A stretch of 64,000 nucleotides of DNA, taken from Castor canadensis. Its lineage: Eukaryota > Chordata > Mammalia > Rodentia > Castoridae. Made by a program: the position numbers and the translations under genes. How positions within the stretch are numbered: the stretch's first letter is position 1; every line of letters begins with the position of its first letter. This document shows positions 30,441 to 43,786 of this stretch, in pieces. The DNA is taken from NCBI RefSeq assembly GCF_047511655.1, contig NC_133399.1, forward strand, positions 5,149,333-5,213,332, written 5' to 3'. The notes beneath the pieces were generated by a model. It saw nothing but the letters and a program-made list of their open reading frames with translations, did not search any database and had not been told where the DNA came from.

Positions 30441-33400
30441 TCAGACCTACAGCACCAGAGTAATCCATTCCTGGGCTGAGGCAAGGACCCCTAAGAATAT
30501 CACTCTGGATGTCTTGGTGCATGCACTCCTTCCAGTGTCCTTCAAAATCTTAAAAGTCTCCAGAAGGAAGCTTCACTTGAAGTCACTTAAGGTCTCACCA
30601 AGGCAAACTGTCAAATTCATGAGCTCTTTCTTCCAGGGCAATACATGAATGAAACCTTCTCCAAGGTCTACCTTTATAGATTATCTGAACCTACTCAATT
30701 TAGATTGATCAGAGCACCTCTAACCATGGAAACACCAAAACAATGTCCAGAAAACAGTTTCATGACAACCAGGATCCATCTCAAAGATCAGAACCTCCAA
30801 ATGCATCTGCTTGGGAGTTTCCTGCTCTCCACAGCTTCCCACTGTCACTCCTGTCCTCCTTCTGATCACATGGAGGCCACATGAAGGAAAGACAGCCAGC
30901 TGTCTGGGAAGCACCAAGGGGACTTCATGGTCCTCCCTTTGCAGACTAAAGATGGGCCTCAGCCAGGAATCACTGGCCTCTAACCTGAGCCCCTGATTCC
31001 AATTTATTCAACCACTTGACTGCAACATTGATGGGTGAAATGAGATGAGAAAACCGAATCTAATTCTTTGCATATGAAATGAGGACAATCTTACTTTCCT
31101 TCAAGGATGGTGAATACATAGAGGTGTTGGAAAATTGGGACCTCCAGGTGGGACATGCAAGGTCTTTACATTGCCTTGTCCTATGCTCCTGTTCCATGGA
31201 GCTGTTATCTTTTTTTCATAAACTGCTGATTAAGTATTGTCTGAGTCTCACTACTGATTTTAGCAATTAGCAAACATGAAGGGGTAGGATTGTGAAAGTG
31301 ACAATGTACCCATGTTGTACAGAAATGTGTGTACTCTCAATACACAATGCTTTGACTGCCATCTGATGCCAGTGTGGTCTTGGGGACTGAGTCCATAAAC
31401 CTTTAGAATGAGACACCAATGAGAGGTACTTTCAGAATTCAGTGGAATTTTTGGATACAGTCCACTGTGGATCTCTTCAGACTGTTGGTATAGAAAGAGC
31501 CCACACATTTGAGTCAGAACTGTACTGGGTAAACACAGCTTGCTCCCTCACTCCCTCTGTGCAATAGGGAACAGTGCTCATTCAACCTCTGGAGTCAGTC
31601 ACAAATCTGATTACAAACCACATTTGAGAAACTCACACCTATGACAAAACACCCTGGATCTCTGCCAAACCTCTACAATTTAGTCTCTTCCCACCAGCTA
31701 CAGAGAACTGTGTACACACAGGAAAGTGGCTACATATGCATGCTTAAAACCAAACCAACACTTTGGAATACTGGAAGTATATCTTCCAAGTTGGTGGAGG
31801 CCTTGCTATCATTCAACCATTACACTTCTACATTAAGACCCATTTGAAAATATTTAGGATCTCCCACAGTCTAGAAAGAAACCCTCCAAGTGCCCTTCAC
31901 TGTCATGCATGACCTTGGGCTCTTCCTGTGTGCCTTCATGCCCCAGTACTCCCTCAACCACTTCCAACTGGCCAAGCTCAGTGAACTCAACCTGGTCCCT
32001 AAACAAAGTGGCCCCACACTTTCCCTGATCCTTCGCACTCACTATCATCTCTACCCAGAAATCTTTCATCCCCTTGCTTCCTCATCTGAATCAAAACTAC
32101 ACATTCCTTAGGTCGCACTTTAGACATCACTACCTCCAAATGCCATTTCTAAGCCCCGGTCTGGGCTGCTGAATGGCCCCGTGGTCTTGCAGACAACGGG
32201 TCTCCTCCAGGGCACTGACTACTCTAATAGCCTCCCAGGAAGAACCCTGAAAAGCTCAGGGCAGAGGATACCACTGTTCATAGTCATAGTTCACTCCCAG
32301 ACCTACAATATTTCTATAGCAAATGAGCATGAAACTCACATTTGCTGAACCCCTGAGAAAACAAGATCACGATGCTTTGAGAACATGGCTGGGATTATAA
32401 ACCCTAGGGTGCTTTGGGGATGGTTCTGAGTATGAAGAGACGGAAATCCAGAAATACAGATTGGAGACAGGTGGTGATTGTGCTTAAAGGCCCCAGGGAA
32501 GGAGTAGTACTGAGTCCACAGGAGCCCAGGTAAAAGGGGCATCCCACAGGGTGAAGCTAGATTCCACTAGGAATGAGGGAGCCATGACATTTATGTCCTC
32601 TAACATCCAGAAAGGTAAAATTGCCCTAGATCTACATTTGTCGGGAAACAGAATTTGCCTCATGTATGTTCACCGTGTGTTTGCTCAATTCAGCAGAACC
32701 TGGAAAGGACTGAGAGGGAATCAGATCCTAGGTCAAAATGACAATACTGGGCCTCATGATGTCACCATTTATTGATGCTCATGGTATCACCAGTGCTTAT
32801 GGTACCCAGAAACCCAAGAGGAAAGGTATCTGGGCTCAGGCAGAGGGGTGCTGTGGAGATGGGCTATGGGGCATGATGTATCTGACAGATCTACTTTCCT
32901 GGGTACCCCCTCCCCATAGCATGTGATTCCCATGATCCCAGTAGAGAAAATGGATGCTGCTGGTTCCCTTAGGTTCCTATTTTTGTGAAAGACACAGACA
33001 GCACTAGGCTGAAGAAACATCTTTGTCTTGACTCAAGGATGACAAAGCTCACCTTTTCCCACCAAAGCAAGGATCAAGTCCCTTGGAAAGTTACAATGCC
33101 AAGGAGAATGTTAGCATTGGCTCCTATCTCAAAGGATCATCTGGTCAATCTCACTTACTTTGCAGAAGAAACTAGAAGCTCAGAAAGTGTGAATAATCAG
33201 GCCTAGTTATCCTGGTATGACTGCAGGGTCCTGGAAATACCATGGCCGCACTGTGGCCCCAGCTCTGATTGACTTGCACCTGGTTGTTGCTCCACCTATC
33301 ATTTTGGTACAGTTGAACTGGCTCTGAAAATGCCTGAGTTTGGGGAAAGGCTTGTGGAGTTGGACAAGTGACAATTATGCTCTTGCTAACATCAAGGTTT

Positions 33401-33630
33401 GCAAATAAATGATTGGTATATAAGGATATAATATTCATTGCATATAGGACATATGGCAGAGAGTAAGTGATTTGTGTGACAATTGTGTCCCCTCCCATTC
33501 CCTCTAGTAGCACATATTTTTGCCAGGTCTACAGTACTCATTCATTTGAGATAATTCTCTGTGCCAGTGACTTCATGAGACATAGAAGTAAACCAGATCC
33601 TCCTAACTTTCAGAAGTCTCAATCCAGGGC
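30441..33630. other. Unique sequence, no gene recognised
   Basis: About 3.2 kb without convincing exon, domain or repeat. Open frames reach 113 codons but lack any motif and are not supported by splice or composition signals. It may be ordinary intergenic DNA from before the insertions. Confidence 0.45.
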
Positions 33631-34215
33631 TGAGTACATGGCCAAAGTGGTGGAGCACCAGCCCAGCAATCACAAGGACTTGAGTTCAAACCCCAGTACA
33701 AGAAGAAAAACCTTCTCAAGCTATAGGGATATGACCACAGACCACAGTGATAATAATAGGGCAGTCAAACTGGTAGGAAATAATTGTGAACACAGCCAGG
33801 TGCCACTATCTCAGGCCTGCACTGTGAGCTATGCAGGACGCAGAGATCAGGAGGATTTCAATTTGAAGCTACCCCACAGAAACAGTTCTTGAGATGCTAT
33901 CTTGAATAAAACCATTATAAAAAATATGGCTGGTGGTTTGGCTCAAGATGGAAGTCCTGAGTTCAAACCATAGTACAGCAAAAAATAAGCAAACAAACAA
34001 ACAAGAATCTATGAATATGACAGAGAGTAAGGTTGAGGGAAATACACAGTTTTACATATATTTATCAAGCACTGCATCCCAGAAAATAAACTGGGCTGGT
34101 GGCTCACTGGTGGCTCCCACCTGTGATCCTAGTAATGGAGGAGGCTGAAATCAAGATGATGCAGTACAAGGCCAGCTGGGAAAACAGTTTGTAGGATCCT
34201 TAAAAAAAAAAAAAA
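33631..34215 (+). repeat. Sense SINE cluster
   Basis: tRNA-like half at about 33635-33700 (gccaaagtggtggagcaccagcccagcaatcac...). B1-like half at 33785-33900. tRNA-like half at 33930-33975. B1-like half at 34090-34200 followed by an A tail. Confidence 0.75.
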
Positions 34216-34279
34216 AAAGAAGGAAAAGAAGAGAAAAGAAATTGAACATCAACATGTGGCTAGTGAAAAAAAAAAAAAA

Positions 34280-34400
34280 AGGACTAGCAGCCAGCCATGG
34301 TGGTGCACACTTATAATCCCAGCACTCAGGAAGCTGAGGCAGGAGGATTATGAGTTCAAGGCCAGTCTGCCTACACAGACAGACCCTTGCTCAGAAGCAA
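34280..34400 (+). repeat. B1-type SINE, sense
   Basis: gccagccatggtggtgcacacttataatcccagcactcaggaagctgaggcaggaggatta is a standard B1/7SL-derived sequence, distinct from the left half of the local composite SINE. Confidence 0.85.
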
Positions 34401-34639
34401 AAACAAAGTGGGAATGAACAGACAATTCAAAATCAAGTATTGGTAAAAATGAACAAAATTTGGAACAAGGAGGATGTGCAAGAGCAAAACAGAAAATGAA
34501 AAACTGGCAATAATGACAAAGATCTTGGATCTCTTCAAATAAATTTTAAAAAACCTCTCACATAATGCTTTTATAAATTTGGACTATAGATGAACACAAT
34601 GTTAGAAAAATATAAAATTCCAAACTTGATCCAAGTGCA

Positions 34640-35243
34640 ATGAGGGTTTCTCACCAGTGTGAGTTTGTTCATGCTTTTGAAAGTGACTAGAATCAACAAA
34701 GCTTTTCCTGCACTGCTTTCATGCATTGGATTTCACTCCTAAAACATCCCAAAGATTTCCAGGGGGAAGAATGAGACTCACAGCACTGCAAATCTACATT
34801 CAAGCAGTTCACGTGATGTGGTGCTCCTTCCACAATCAATTCACGTCCCGATCATCCCAAACTCTTACCCTCCATCCAGACTCACACCGTGTCTCACAGT
34901 GATTCTGAAACTACATTAGAACTGTGTGGTGAAGCAACAGCACAGCAGGATCACCCCAACCTCTGTGCACTGGGTCCGCAGCACCTCTCATGACAAGGTG
35001 GTACTCTGAGCGCAGAGCATTAACAGCAGCCATCCTGAGAGGAATTCTCATGAATGCCTGAGGACAACGCTCAACCTTTGCCAGTACAAGGGAACTACCA
35101 CAGGGATGGAGCTCATCAGCCGGAGTGTAAAGAAGGGCTCAGTGTTCCCAACAGTGTATGTCCACAATATGCTGCTTGTTGAACTTACAAGGCTTCAAAG
35201 TTTCTGCACACTCAATAGATGGAACCTACCTGATAAACCCTGA
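34640..35243 (-). pseudogene. ZNF relic: intron 1 fused to a zinc finger
   Basis: Intron-1 sequence (34750-35243, paralogous to 19514-20010) ends at ggatgttttag|GAGTGAAATCC on the minus strand. From there it reads a C2H2 finger (A-stop-KQCRKSFVDSSHFQKHEQTH) and the linker TGEKPS (34640-34745). The join is exactly where a KRAB-A exon should begin, so KRAB-A, KRAB-B and most of the fingers were deleted. The deletion point and the TGA replacing the first zinc cysteine are shared with 10228-10452. Confidence 0.75.
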
Positions 35244-35269
35244 GGAAAGCCCGGAGCCCCATGTATTAT

Positions 35270-36165
35270 GACCAGGAAGGCCAAATACAAGGAGGAGGAC
35301 CGGTACTTGTCTATCAGCCCTTTACTACCACAGACCTACTCAACTGGAAGCATCATACGCCCTCCTTCACAGGAAAGCCTGAGGCTCTGATTGATCTGAT
35401 GTAATCCATCATCCAAACTCACAAACCACCTGTACAGACCGTCAACAGTTCTCCTGATGCTATTCAATACTGAAGAGCAGCGCCATATAACACTGGCAGC
35501 TCTAAAGTGGCTAGAAGATTATGCCCCTGAGGGCACCCTAAATGCCCAAGCATATGCTCAGGCCTATTTCGCTTACCAAGACCCCCATTGCAACCCCAAA
35601 AATACCTGAGATTCCCAGCGACTTGAATGGTATCAGGAGGCATTATTGGTAGGCATGAAGGAAGGAGGGGAAAAGGCCATGAACATAAGCGATGCATCAC
35701 AAGTCTCCAGGAGCCAGAGGAGAGTCCTAGCCAATTTCATGAGCATTTACATGAGGCCTTCCATTTATACACCTGCTTTGACCTGGAAGCCACTGAAAAC
35801 TACAGGATGATAAATGCTACTTTTGTTGGCCAGGCCCAGGGAGACATAAGGCAAAAATTGCAAAAGCTGCAGTGATTTGCTGGAATGAATGTTAGCCAGC
35901 TCCTGGAGGTGGCCTGAGAGGTCTTTATCAACTGAGGTCAGGAGGCTAACCGGGAGGCTGACAGCAAGATGAAAAGAAAAATGGACCTCCTTGCAGCAGT
36001 CCTTGCTGGACAGTCAGGTGGGCCCAGGCAAGCAAATCCAGGCAGAAGCAAAGGTAATCCCTGAGGGAGACGACAAATGTCTTCAGGACACCACCACCCT
36101 GGGGAGGAACTAAGGTGAAACCAACATGCCTACTGTCAGCAGGAAGGGCATTAGAAGAATAAATG
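35270..36165 (+). pseudogene. gag: ERV1 gag remnant
   Basis: The capsid can be followed in three frames. A start region with QPFTTTDLLNWKHH leads to the major homology region at about 35717-35875 (ESPSQFHEHLHEAF ... FVGQAQGDIRQKLQ). The nucleocapsid zinc knuckle near 36120-36160 is damaged: its first Cys is His, and an in-frame stop sits where the aromatic residue should be. Internal stops lie near 35402 and 35475. No matrix domain or start codon is present. Confidence 0.75.
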
Positions 36166-36339
36166 TCCCAAGTGGGCTGAGGACTCCCAAAAAGCCCCCA
36201 AGGCTAGAGGAAAAGGCCAGGTCACTGAAGGAAAATATTAGCCTACCAATAAGTGACCCAGCCCTGGGGTGGAAAATATTGTCGGTCTGGAAGGTCTGGA
36301 AGGCTATGAGGAAGCCTAGGACAGACTGGGCTCAATGCT

Positions 36340-36773
36340 ACTGGGCCCCTAGGAGCCTATGGTCCAAATGAAGATAGGGGGCCATCCCGTTGATCTCATG
36401 ATGGACTTGGGCACTGAACATTCAGTTGTGACCAAACCAGTGGGTCTTCTTTCCAACAAGCATACAACTATTATTGGGGCTACAGGGGACTGGGTTGGCT
36501 GCCCCTTCCTTATGACTAAACAATGCAATCTAGGGAGTGATGAAGTAAGGCATGAATTCCTCTATCTCCCAATTGTCTGTTAGGCAGAGACGTGCTACGA
36601 AAACTGAGGGCACAGATAACTTTTCATTCAGGTGGCACAGCAACCTTAAAGTTGAGAGGACCTGAGGCAAAGACTTTAATCCTCACAGTTGCACAAGAGG
36701 AGGAATGGTGCCTCTATGCCCCTGAAGGGAGGCCTCTTGAAATCCCAGAAATCCCCTTCAAGATTCCAGGTGT
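36340..36773 (+). pseudogene. pro: ERV1 protease and start of RT, interrupted
   Basis: Aspartic protease homology begins at VQMKIGG. The catalytic triad is altered to DLGTEHSVV instead of the canonical D-S/T-G-A. The frame closes at 36583. A linker to RT follows (CLYAPEGRPLEIPEIPFKIPGV), and the L1 insertion interrupts the sequence at 36773. Confidence 0.75.
36760..36773 (+). repeat. L1 target-site duplication, left
   Basis: AAGATTCCAGGTGT, repeated exactly at 43773-43786 after the A tail. It fixes both ends of the L1 and shows that the ERV was the pre-insertion target. Confidence 0.93.
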
Positions 36774-38235
36774 GGAGAATTCCAAGATGGCGGCTAGAGG
36801 TAGAAAGCAGAAAGCGACCCTCCTATAGTGAAATCTTGGAGAGATGCTGGAGACACACTTTGCAGGCATAATCACCGAGAAAAGGCATAACTTTGACTCC
36901 TCCACATCTCCAGCCGGCGCAGAGAATCTCCACTTCACGTTAAACGGAGAACCGAGGAGGGCCCCTGGGGCCGCCAGTGGCCAGCGCCCATACGGCTTGG
37001 GAAGATGCGGACCAGGTGAGCTTCGCGGTACCGCGGTTCCCCCACAGACAAGCCTGGGCCAGAGCAGCATAGCCCCCTGGACAGACTGACCTCCACCCGG
37101 GAAAAAAAGAGAAACTGAGTACTAAGCAATAACAACAATTAAGACACGCTGGAAAGAGGGTGGGGTGCCCTGAGCGCTGAAGATTGGGGGAAGGGAATCC
37201 TTCCCGGGACTGTAAAATAAACAAGCCGGGCGGGCCGGAGAGCCTCTGGCGGGAGTGGGGCGCGCCCAGCAACCAGGAGCGGGGACACTTGTGAGAGGAG
37301 GGAAGACCCACTTCCCACGTGAACTATAAATAAACACGCAGGCCTGACAACGCGGGGCAGTGTCACCTTTCCCAGTGCTTGGAAAGGGGAAAGCCTGTAG
37401 CAGAGACCCTCCGCACAGGAGAACTCTGAGCAAACAAAGCCTGTGGGACCAGGTGAGTGCTAAGCTCACCCAAGAGATCTGCATAAATAATGCCGCCAGC
37501 TACAGGCTGAGAGCAGCAGGCAGGCAAGCCACAGTTGCAGATACCACCCTCAGAACTGCCTCCAGACGCTTTTTTTTCTTTTTCTCCCTACCTTTGATGA
37601 GAGAACAACCGAATTACACCTGCAACCTGAAAAACTTACTGAAACTGTATTGCATTTGAACTGGGGACACCTGGTGGGGCTTTTTTTTTTTCTTCTTCTG
37701 TGTGTGTGTGAGTGTAGTTTTGTTCTACTTTATGCATACCCTTTGATGAGACAACTACAGAACAACATCTGAGGCACCAACTCCAGGAATGGAGATTGAG
37801 ACAGACATCCAAATTATTAAGACTGAAATTGCATTGTATATAAACTTGGAAGTTTTTTGGTTTTTTTTTTTTGTTTTTAATTTTCTATTTTCCATTTTAT
37901 TTTAATTCATTTTTATATATAGATATTACTTTCATTTACTTATTTTTTATTTTTTTTATCTTTGATTTTCAATCCTCTCTCTGTCTCTCTATTGTCTGTT
38001 CAGCTTACTGTCGATTAGTACACTAACACTCCCTGTTTATACCTTTTAAACTCTCTTGTCTGATACCTTGTTCTGCTTTCTCCCTCTTGTCTGTATATTT
38101 GTTTTCCACTTTTCTTTAACTTCTTGCTTTCCATCTCAGCTCACTCTTCCATTCTCAATATTACCATTGTTATTATTACAAGCTAGAAAATACTTAATTA
38201 CACACAGTACAGGGACAGTAACAACACCAAGGACA
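36774..38235 (+). promoter_or_regulatory. L1 5' UTR / internal promoter
   Basis: Starts with CCAAGATGGCGGC (36782-36793), which matches a YY1 site in the position used by human L1s. GC-rich for the first 0.8 kb, then pyrimidine-rich (37660-38110). Full length is supported by the left target duplication lying immediately upstream. Confidence 0.75.
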
Positions 38236-39438
38236 ATGACAGGAAGACAGAAAAAACAAGGAAACCAGTTTCCCCACAGCAAAAAATTAGTACAGGAACC
38301 AGAGGGGAATGAAGAGAACAGAAACTCAGATCCAGACTCCAACAAAATGAAGATAAACTATGCCAAAGGACCCAATGAAGCCCACAAGAATAATTTAAAA
38401 GAAGATATACTACAAGTACTCAATGAGAATTTTATAGAGATGATACTGGATAGGGTTAACCAAAATGTACAGGAGACACTCAAGAAATTCCAAGACAATA
38501 AAAATAGAGAATTTGAAAAAGCAAAAGAAGAAATAAAGGAAACCATAGAAGCACTGTATAAACACCAAAGTGAAAGAGAGAACACAATGAATAAATGGAT
38601 AAATGAACTCAGGACAAAAATAGACAACAATAAAGAAGAAAACAGCCAGGATATGGAAAACCTCAGAAAAAAGAACGAAACAGAACTGCAAAACAAAACG
38701 GAAGGCCAATCCAGCAGAACAGAACAAACAGAAGACAGAATCTCAGAACTTGAAGATGAAATGGTGATTAAAGGAAAAATTGAAGAACTATTAATTAAAC
38801 AACTCAAGACCTGTGAAAAGAAAATGCAAGAACTCACTGACTCCATCAAAAGACCAAACTTGAGAATCATGGGCATCGAAGAAGGAGAAGAGGTGCAAGC
38901 GAAGGGGATGCGTAATATATTCAACAAAATAATAACGGAAAATTTCCCAAATCTAGAGAAAGATATTCCCATACAAATGCAAGAGGCCTCCAGGACACCA
39001 AACAGACCAGATTAAAATAGAACTACTCCACGATATATCATCATTAAAACAACAAGTTCAGAAACTAAGGAAAGAATATTGAAGGCTGTAAGAGAGAAAA
39101 AACAAGTAACATACAAAGGTAAACCCATCAAAATCACAGCAGACTTCTCAACAGAAACATTAAAAGCAAGAAGAGCGTGGGGTGAGATCTTCCGGGCACT
39201 GAATGAAAATAACTTCAATCCCAGGATACTCTACCCAACAAAGCTATCATTCAAAATAGATGGAGCAATAAAAGTCTTCCATGATAAGCAGAAACTAAAA
39301 CAACATGTGACCACAAAGCCACCATTACAAAAGATTCTGCAAGGGATCCTGCACACAGAAAGTGACACCCAACTTAACCAAGAAAAGGCAGGCAGCACCA
39401 AACCACAGGATAAGAAAAAGCAAGACAGTAGAGAGTAA
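38236..39438 (+). pseudogene. ORF1: L1 ORF1 (RNA-binding protein) with one internal stop
   Basis: ATG at 38236 (MTGRQKKQGN). The frame runs to 39438, 400 codons, broken only by TAA at 39013-39015 directly after TPNRPD. A charged coiled-coil region spans about residues 60-200, followed by the RRM-like part (LRIMGIEEGEE) and the C-terminal domain (RAWGEIFRALNENNF...RILYPTKLSF). ORF1p forms trimers that coat L1 RNA. The single stop is one base change from CAA, which fits a young copy. Confidence 0.9.
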
Positions 39439-39488
39439 CATCAAGTTAGGTACACACAATCAAACCTTCAAACAACTAAGATAACTAA

Positions 39489-42400
39489 ATGGCAGGAATC
39501 ACCACATACCTATCAGTACTAACACTTAATGTTAATGGACTTAATTCACCCATCAAAAGACACCGTTTGACAAAATGGATTAAAAAAGAAGATCCAACAA
39601 TTTGTTGCTTACAGGAGACTCATCTCACCGAAAGAAATAAGCATATGCTTAGGATGAAAGGCTGGAAGAAGATTTACCAAGCCAATGGCCCCCGAAAACA
39701 AGCAGGAGTAGCAATGCTTATCTCTGACAAAGTAGACTTCAAACCTACATTGATCAAACGAGATAAAGAAGGACATTCCATACTAATAAAAGGGGAAATA
39801 GACCAAAAGGAAATAATAATCATCAATCTGTACGCACCCAATGTCAACGCACCCAATTTCATCAAACATACCCTGAAAGACCTAAAAGCATATATAAACG
39901 CCAACACAGCGGTTGTGGGAGACTTTAACACTCCATTATCATCAATAGATAGGTCATCCAAACAAAAACTCAATAAAGAAATCCAAGATCTAAAATATGC
40001 AAAAGATCAAGTGGACCTAGTAGATGTCTACAGAACATTTCATCCAACCTCTACACAATATACATTCTTCTCAGCAGCCCATGGACCTTCTCCAAAATAG
40101 ATCATATCTTAGGGCACAAAGCAAGCCTCAGCAAATATAAGAAAATAGAAATAATACCATGCATACTATCTGACCACAATGCAGTAAAAGTAGAGCTCAA
40201 CAACAAAAGTAAAGACAAAAAACATGCAAACAGCTGGAAACTAAATAACTCATTACTTAATGAAGAGTGGATCATCGATGCAATAAAAGAGGAAATTAAA
40301 AAGTTCCTAGAAATCAATGAAAATGAAAACACAACCTACCAGAACCTATGGGACACAGCTAAGGCAGTCTTGAGAGGAAAGTTTATAGCCATGAGTGCAT
40401 ATATTAAAAAGATTGAAAGATCCCAAATCAATGACCTAATGATACATCTCAAACTCCTAGAAAAACAAGAACAAGCAAATCCCAAAACAAATAGAAGGAG
40501 AGAAATAATAAAAATAAGAGCTGAAATCAACGAAATAGAAACCAAAAAAACCATACAAAGAATTAATGAAACAAAAAGTTGGTTCTTTGAAAAAATAAAC
40601 AAGATCGATAGACCCCTGGCAAACCTGACTAAAATGAGGAGAGAAAAAACCCAAATTAGTAGAATCAGGAATGCAAAAGGGGACATAACAACAAACACCA
40701 TGGAAGTGCAGGAAATCATCAGAGACGACTTTGAGAACCTATATTCAAATAAATTTGAAAATCTAAAAGAAATGGACAGATTTCTAGATATGTATGATCA
40801 TCCAAAACTGAACCAAGAGGAAATTAATCACCTGAATAGACCTATAACACAAAATGAAATTGAAGCAGCAATCAAGAGTCTCCCCAAAAAGAAAAGTCCA
40901 GGACCTGATGGATTCTCTGCTGAATTCTATCAGACCTTTAAAGAAGAACTGATACCAACCCTCCTAAAACTGCTCCATGAAATAGAAAGGGAAGGAAAAC
41001 TGCCAAACATTTTATGAAGCCAGTATTACACTTATCCCAAAACCAGGCAAAGACACCTCCAAAAAGGAGAACTATAGGCCAATCTCCTTAATGAACATTG
41101 ATGCAAAAATCCTCAACAAAATAATGGCAAATCGAGTTCAGCAACACATCAAAAAGATTATTCACCACGACCAGGTAGGCTTCATCCCAGGGATGCAGGG
41201 GTGGTTCAACATACGAAAATCAATAAACGTAATAAACCACATTAACAGAAGCAAAGACAAAAACCACTTGATCATCTCAATAGATGCAGAAAAAGCCTTT
41301 GATAAGATCCAACATCATTTCATGATAAAAGCTCTAAGAAAACTAGGAATAGAAGGAAAGTTCCTCAACATTATAAAAGCTATATATGACAAACCTACAG
41401 CCAGCATTATACTTAACGGAGAAAAATTAAAACCATTCCCTCTAAAATCAGGAACCAGACAAGGATGCCCACTATCTCCACTCCTATTCAACATAGTACT
41501 GGAATTCCTAGCCAGAGCAATTAGGCAAGAAGAAGGAATAAAAGGAATACAAATAGGTAAAGAAACTGTCAAAATATCCCTATTTGCAGATGACATGATC
41601 CTATACCTTAAAGACCCAAAAAACTCTACTCAGAAGCTTCTAGACATCATCAATAGCTATAGCAAGGTAGCAGGATATAAAATCAACATAGAAAAATCAT
41701 TAGTATTTCTATACACTAACAATGAGCAAACGGAAAAAGAATGTATGAAAACAATTCCATTTACAATTGCCTCAAACAAAATCAAATACCTAGGTGTAAA
41801 CCTAACAAAAGATGTGAAAGACCTCTACAAGGAAAACTATACACTTCTGAAGAAAGAGATTGAGGAAGACTATAGAAAGTGGAGAGATCTCCCATGCTCA
41901 TGGATTGGTAGAATCAACATAGTAAAAATGTCGATACTCCCCAAAGTAATCTACATGTTTAATGCAATTCCCATCAAAATTCCAATGACATTCATTAAAG
42001 AGATTGAAAAATCTACTGTGAAATTTACATGGAAACACAAGAGGCCACGAATAGCCAAGGCAATACTCAGTCAAAAGAACAATGCAGGAGGTATCACAAT
42101 ACCTGACTTCAAACTATATTACAAAGCAATAACAATAAAAACAGCATGGTACTGGCACAAAAACAGACATGAAGACCAGTGGAACAGAATAGAGGATCCA
42201 GATATGAAGCCACACAACTATGAGCAACTTACCTTTGACAAAGGAGCTAAAAATGTACGATGGAGAAATAGCAGCCTCTTCAACAAAAACTGCTGGGGAA
42301 ACTGGTTAGCAGTCTGCAAAAACCTGAAACTAGATCCATGTATATCACCCTATACCAAGATTAACTCAAAATGGATCAAGGATCTTAATATCAGACCCCA

Positions 42401-43278
42401 AACTCTTAAGTTGATACAAGAAAGAGTAGGAAATACTCTGGAGTTAGTAGGTATAGGTAAGAACTTTCTCAATGAAACCCCAGCAGCACAGCAACTAAGA
42501 GATAGCATAGATAAATGGGACCTCATAAAACTAAAAAGCTTCTGTACATCAAAAGAAATGGTCTCTAAACTGAAGAGAACACCCACAGAGTGGGAGAAAA
42601 TATTTGCCAATTATACATCAGACAAAGGACTGATAAACAGAATATACAGGGAACTTAAAAAACTAAATTCTCCCAAAACTAATGAACCAATAAAGAAATG
42701 GGCAAGTGAACTAAACAGAACTTTCTCAAAAGAAGAAATTCAAATGGCCAGAAAACACATGAAAAAATGCTCACCATCTCTAGCAATAAAGGAAATGCAA
42801 ATTAAAACCACGCTAAGATTCCACCTCACCCCTGTTAGAATAGCCATCATCAGCAACACCACCAACAACAGGTGTTGGTGAGGATGCGAGGAAAAAGGAA
42901 CCCTCTTACACTGTTGGTGGGAAAACAATTTGGAGGCTACTTAAAAAGCTGGACATCGATCTACCATTTGATCCAGCAATACCACTCTTGGGGATATACC
43001 CAAAAGACTGTTACTCCAGAGGCACCTGCACATCCATGTTTATTGCGGCACTATTCACAATAGCCAAGTTATGGAAACAGCCAAGATGCCCCAGCACTGA
43101 CGAATGGATTAAGAAAATGTGGTATCTATACACAATGGAATTTTATGCAGCCATGAAGAAGAACGAAATGTTATCATTCGCTGGTAAATGGATGGAATTG
43201 GAGAACATCATTCTGAGTGAGGTTAGCCTGGCCCAAAAGACCAAAAATCGTATGTTCTCCCTCATATGTGGACATTAG
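39489..43278 (+). pseudogene. ORF2: L1 ORF2 (endonuclease/reverse transcriptase), broken
   Basis: Endonuclease starts MAGITTYLSVLTLNVNGLNS, with catalytic-type motifs QETHL, GDFNTP and SDHN. A 1-bp deletion near 40085 (GGACC for GGAACC) and a 2-bp deletion near 41009 break the frame. The RT domain (41091-42881) carries FADDMILY, and a TGA closes the frame at 42879. Beyond that, the Cys-rich segment is shortened by a deletion at about 42915-42945 before GIYPKDCYSRGTC and the end at 43278. The enzyme normally nicks DNA and primes reverse transcription of L1 RNA; this copy cannot. Confidence 0.92.
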
Positions 43279-43772
43279 ATCAAGGGCAAACACAACAAGG
43301 GGATTGGACTATGAGCACATGATAAAAGCGAGAGCACACAAGGGAGGGGTGAGGATAGGTAAGACACCTAAAAAACTAGCTAGCATTTGTTGCCCTTAAC
43401 GCAGAGAAACTAAAGCAGATACCTTAAAGCAACTGAGGCCAATAGGAAAAGGGGACCAGGAACTAGAGAAAAGGTTAGATCAAAAAGAATTAACCTAGAA
43501 GGTAACACCCACACACAGGAAATCAATGTGAGTCAATGCCCTGTATAGCTATCCTTATCTCAACCAGCAAAACCCCTTGTTCCTTCCTATTATTGCTTAT
43601 ACTCTCTCTACAACAAAATTAGAGATAAGGGCAAAATAGTTTCTGCTGGGTATTGAGGGGGGGAGCAGGAGGGGGTGGAGTGGGTGGTAAGGGAGGGGGT
43701 GGGGGCAGGGGGGAGAAATGAACCAAGCCTTGTATGCACATATGAATAATAAAAGAAAAATGAAAAAAAAAA
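43279..43772 (+). other. L1 3' UTR and A-rich tail
   Basis: Contains a G-rich tract at about 43655-43712, then gcacatatgaataataaaag and a poly(A) run. The same ending is recognisable in the 59678 mini-insertion and in the 12.3-kb fragment. Confidence 0.85.
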
Positions 43773-43786
43773 AAGATTCCAGGTGT

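Larger units (their letters stand above)
36774..43772 (+). mobile_element. Full-length L1 retrotransposon
   Basis: About 7.0 kb from GGAGAATTCCAAGATGGCGG to an A-rich tail after gcacatatgaataat. It has a 1.46-kb 5' UTR, ORF1, a 50-bp spacer, ORF2 and a 3' UTR with a G-rich tract (about 43655-43712). Perfect 14-bp target-site duplications indicate a fairly recent insertion. It is inactive as read: ORF1 has one stop, and ORF2 has two small deletions, one stop and a C-terminal deletion. Confidence 0.95.

Noticed and set aside
35244..35300. Possible 5' LTR of ERV1
   Set aside because: Sequence before gag is ZNF intron-1 homology, not similar to the LTR at 49295-49639.
38358..38972. 204-codon minus-strand open frame over L1 ORF1
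   Set aside because: Antisense shadow of the A-rich ORF1 coiled-coil sequence (Phe/Ser/Leu-rich).
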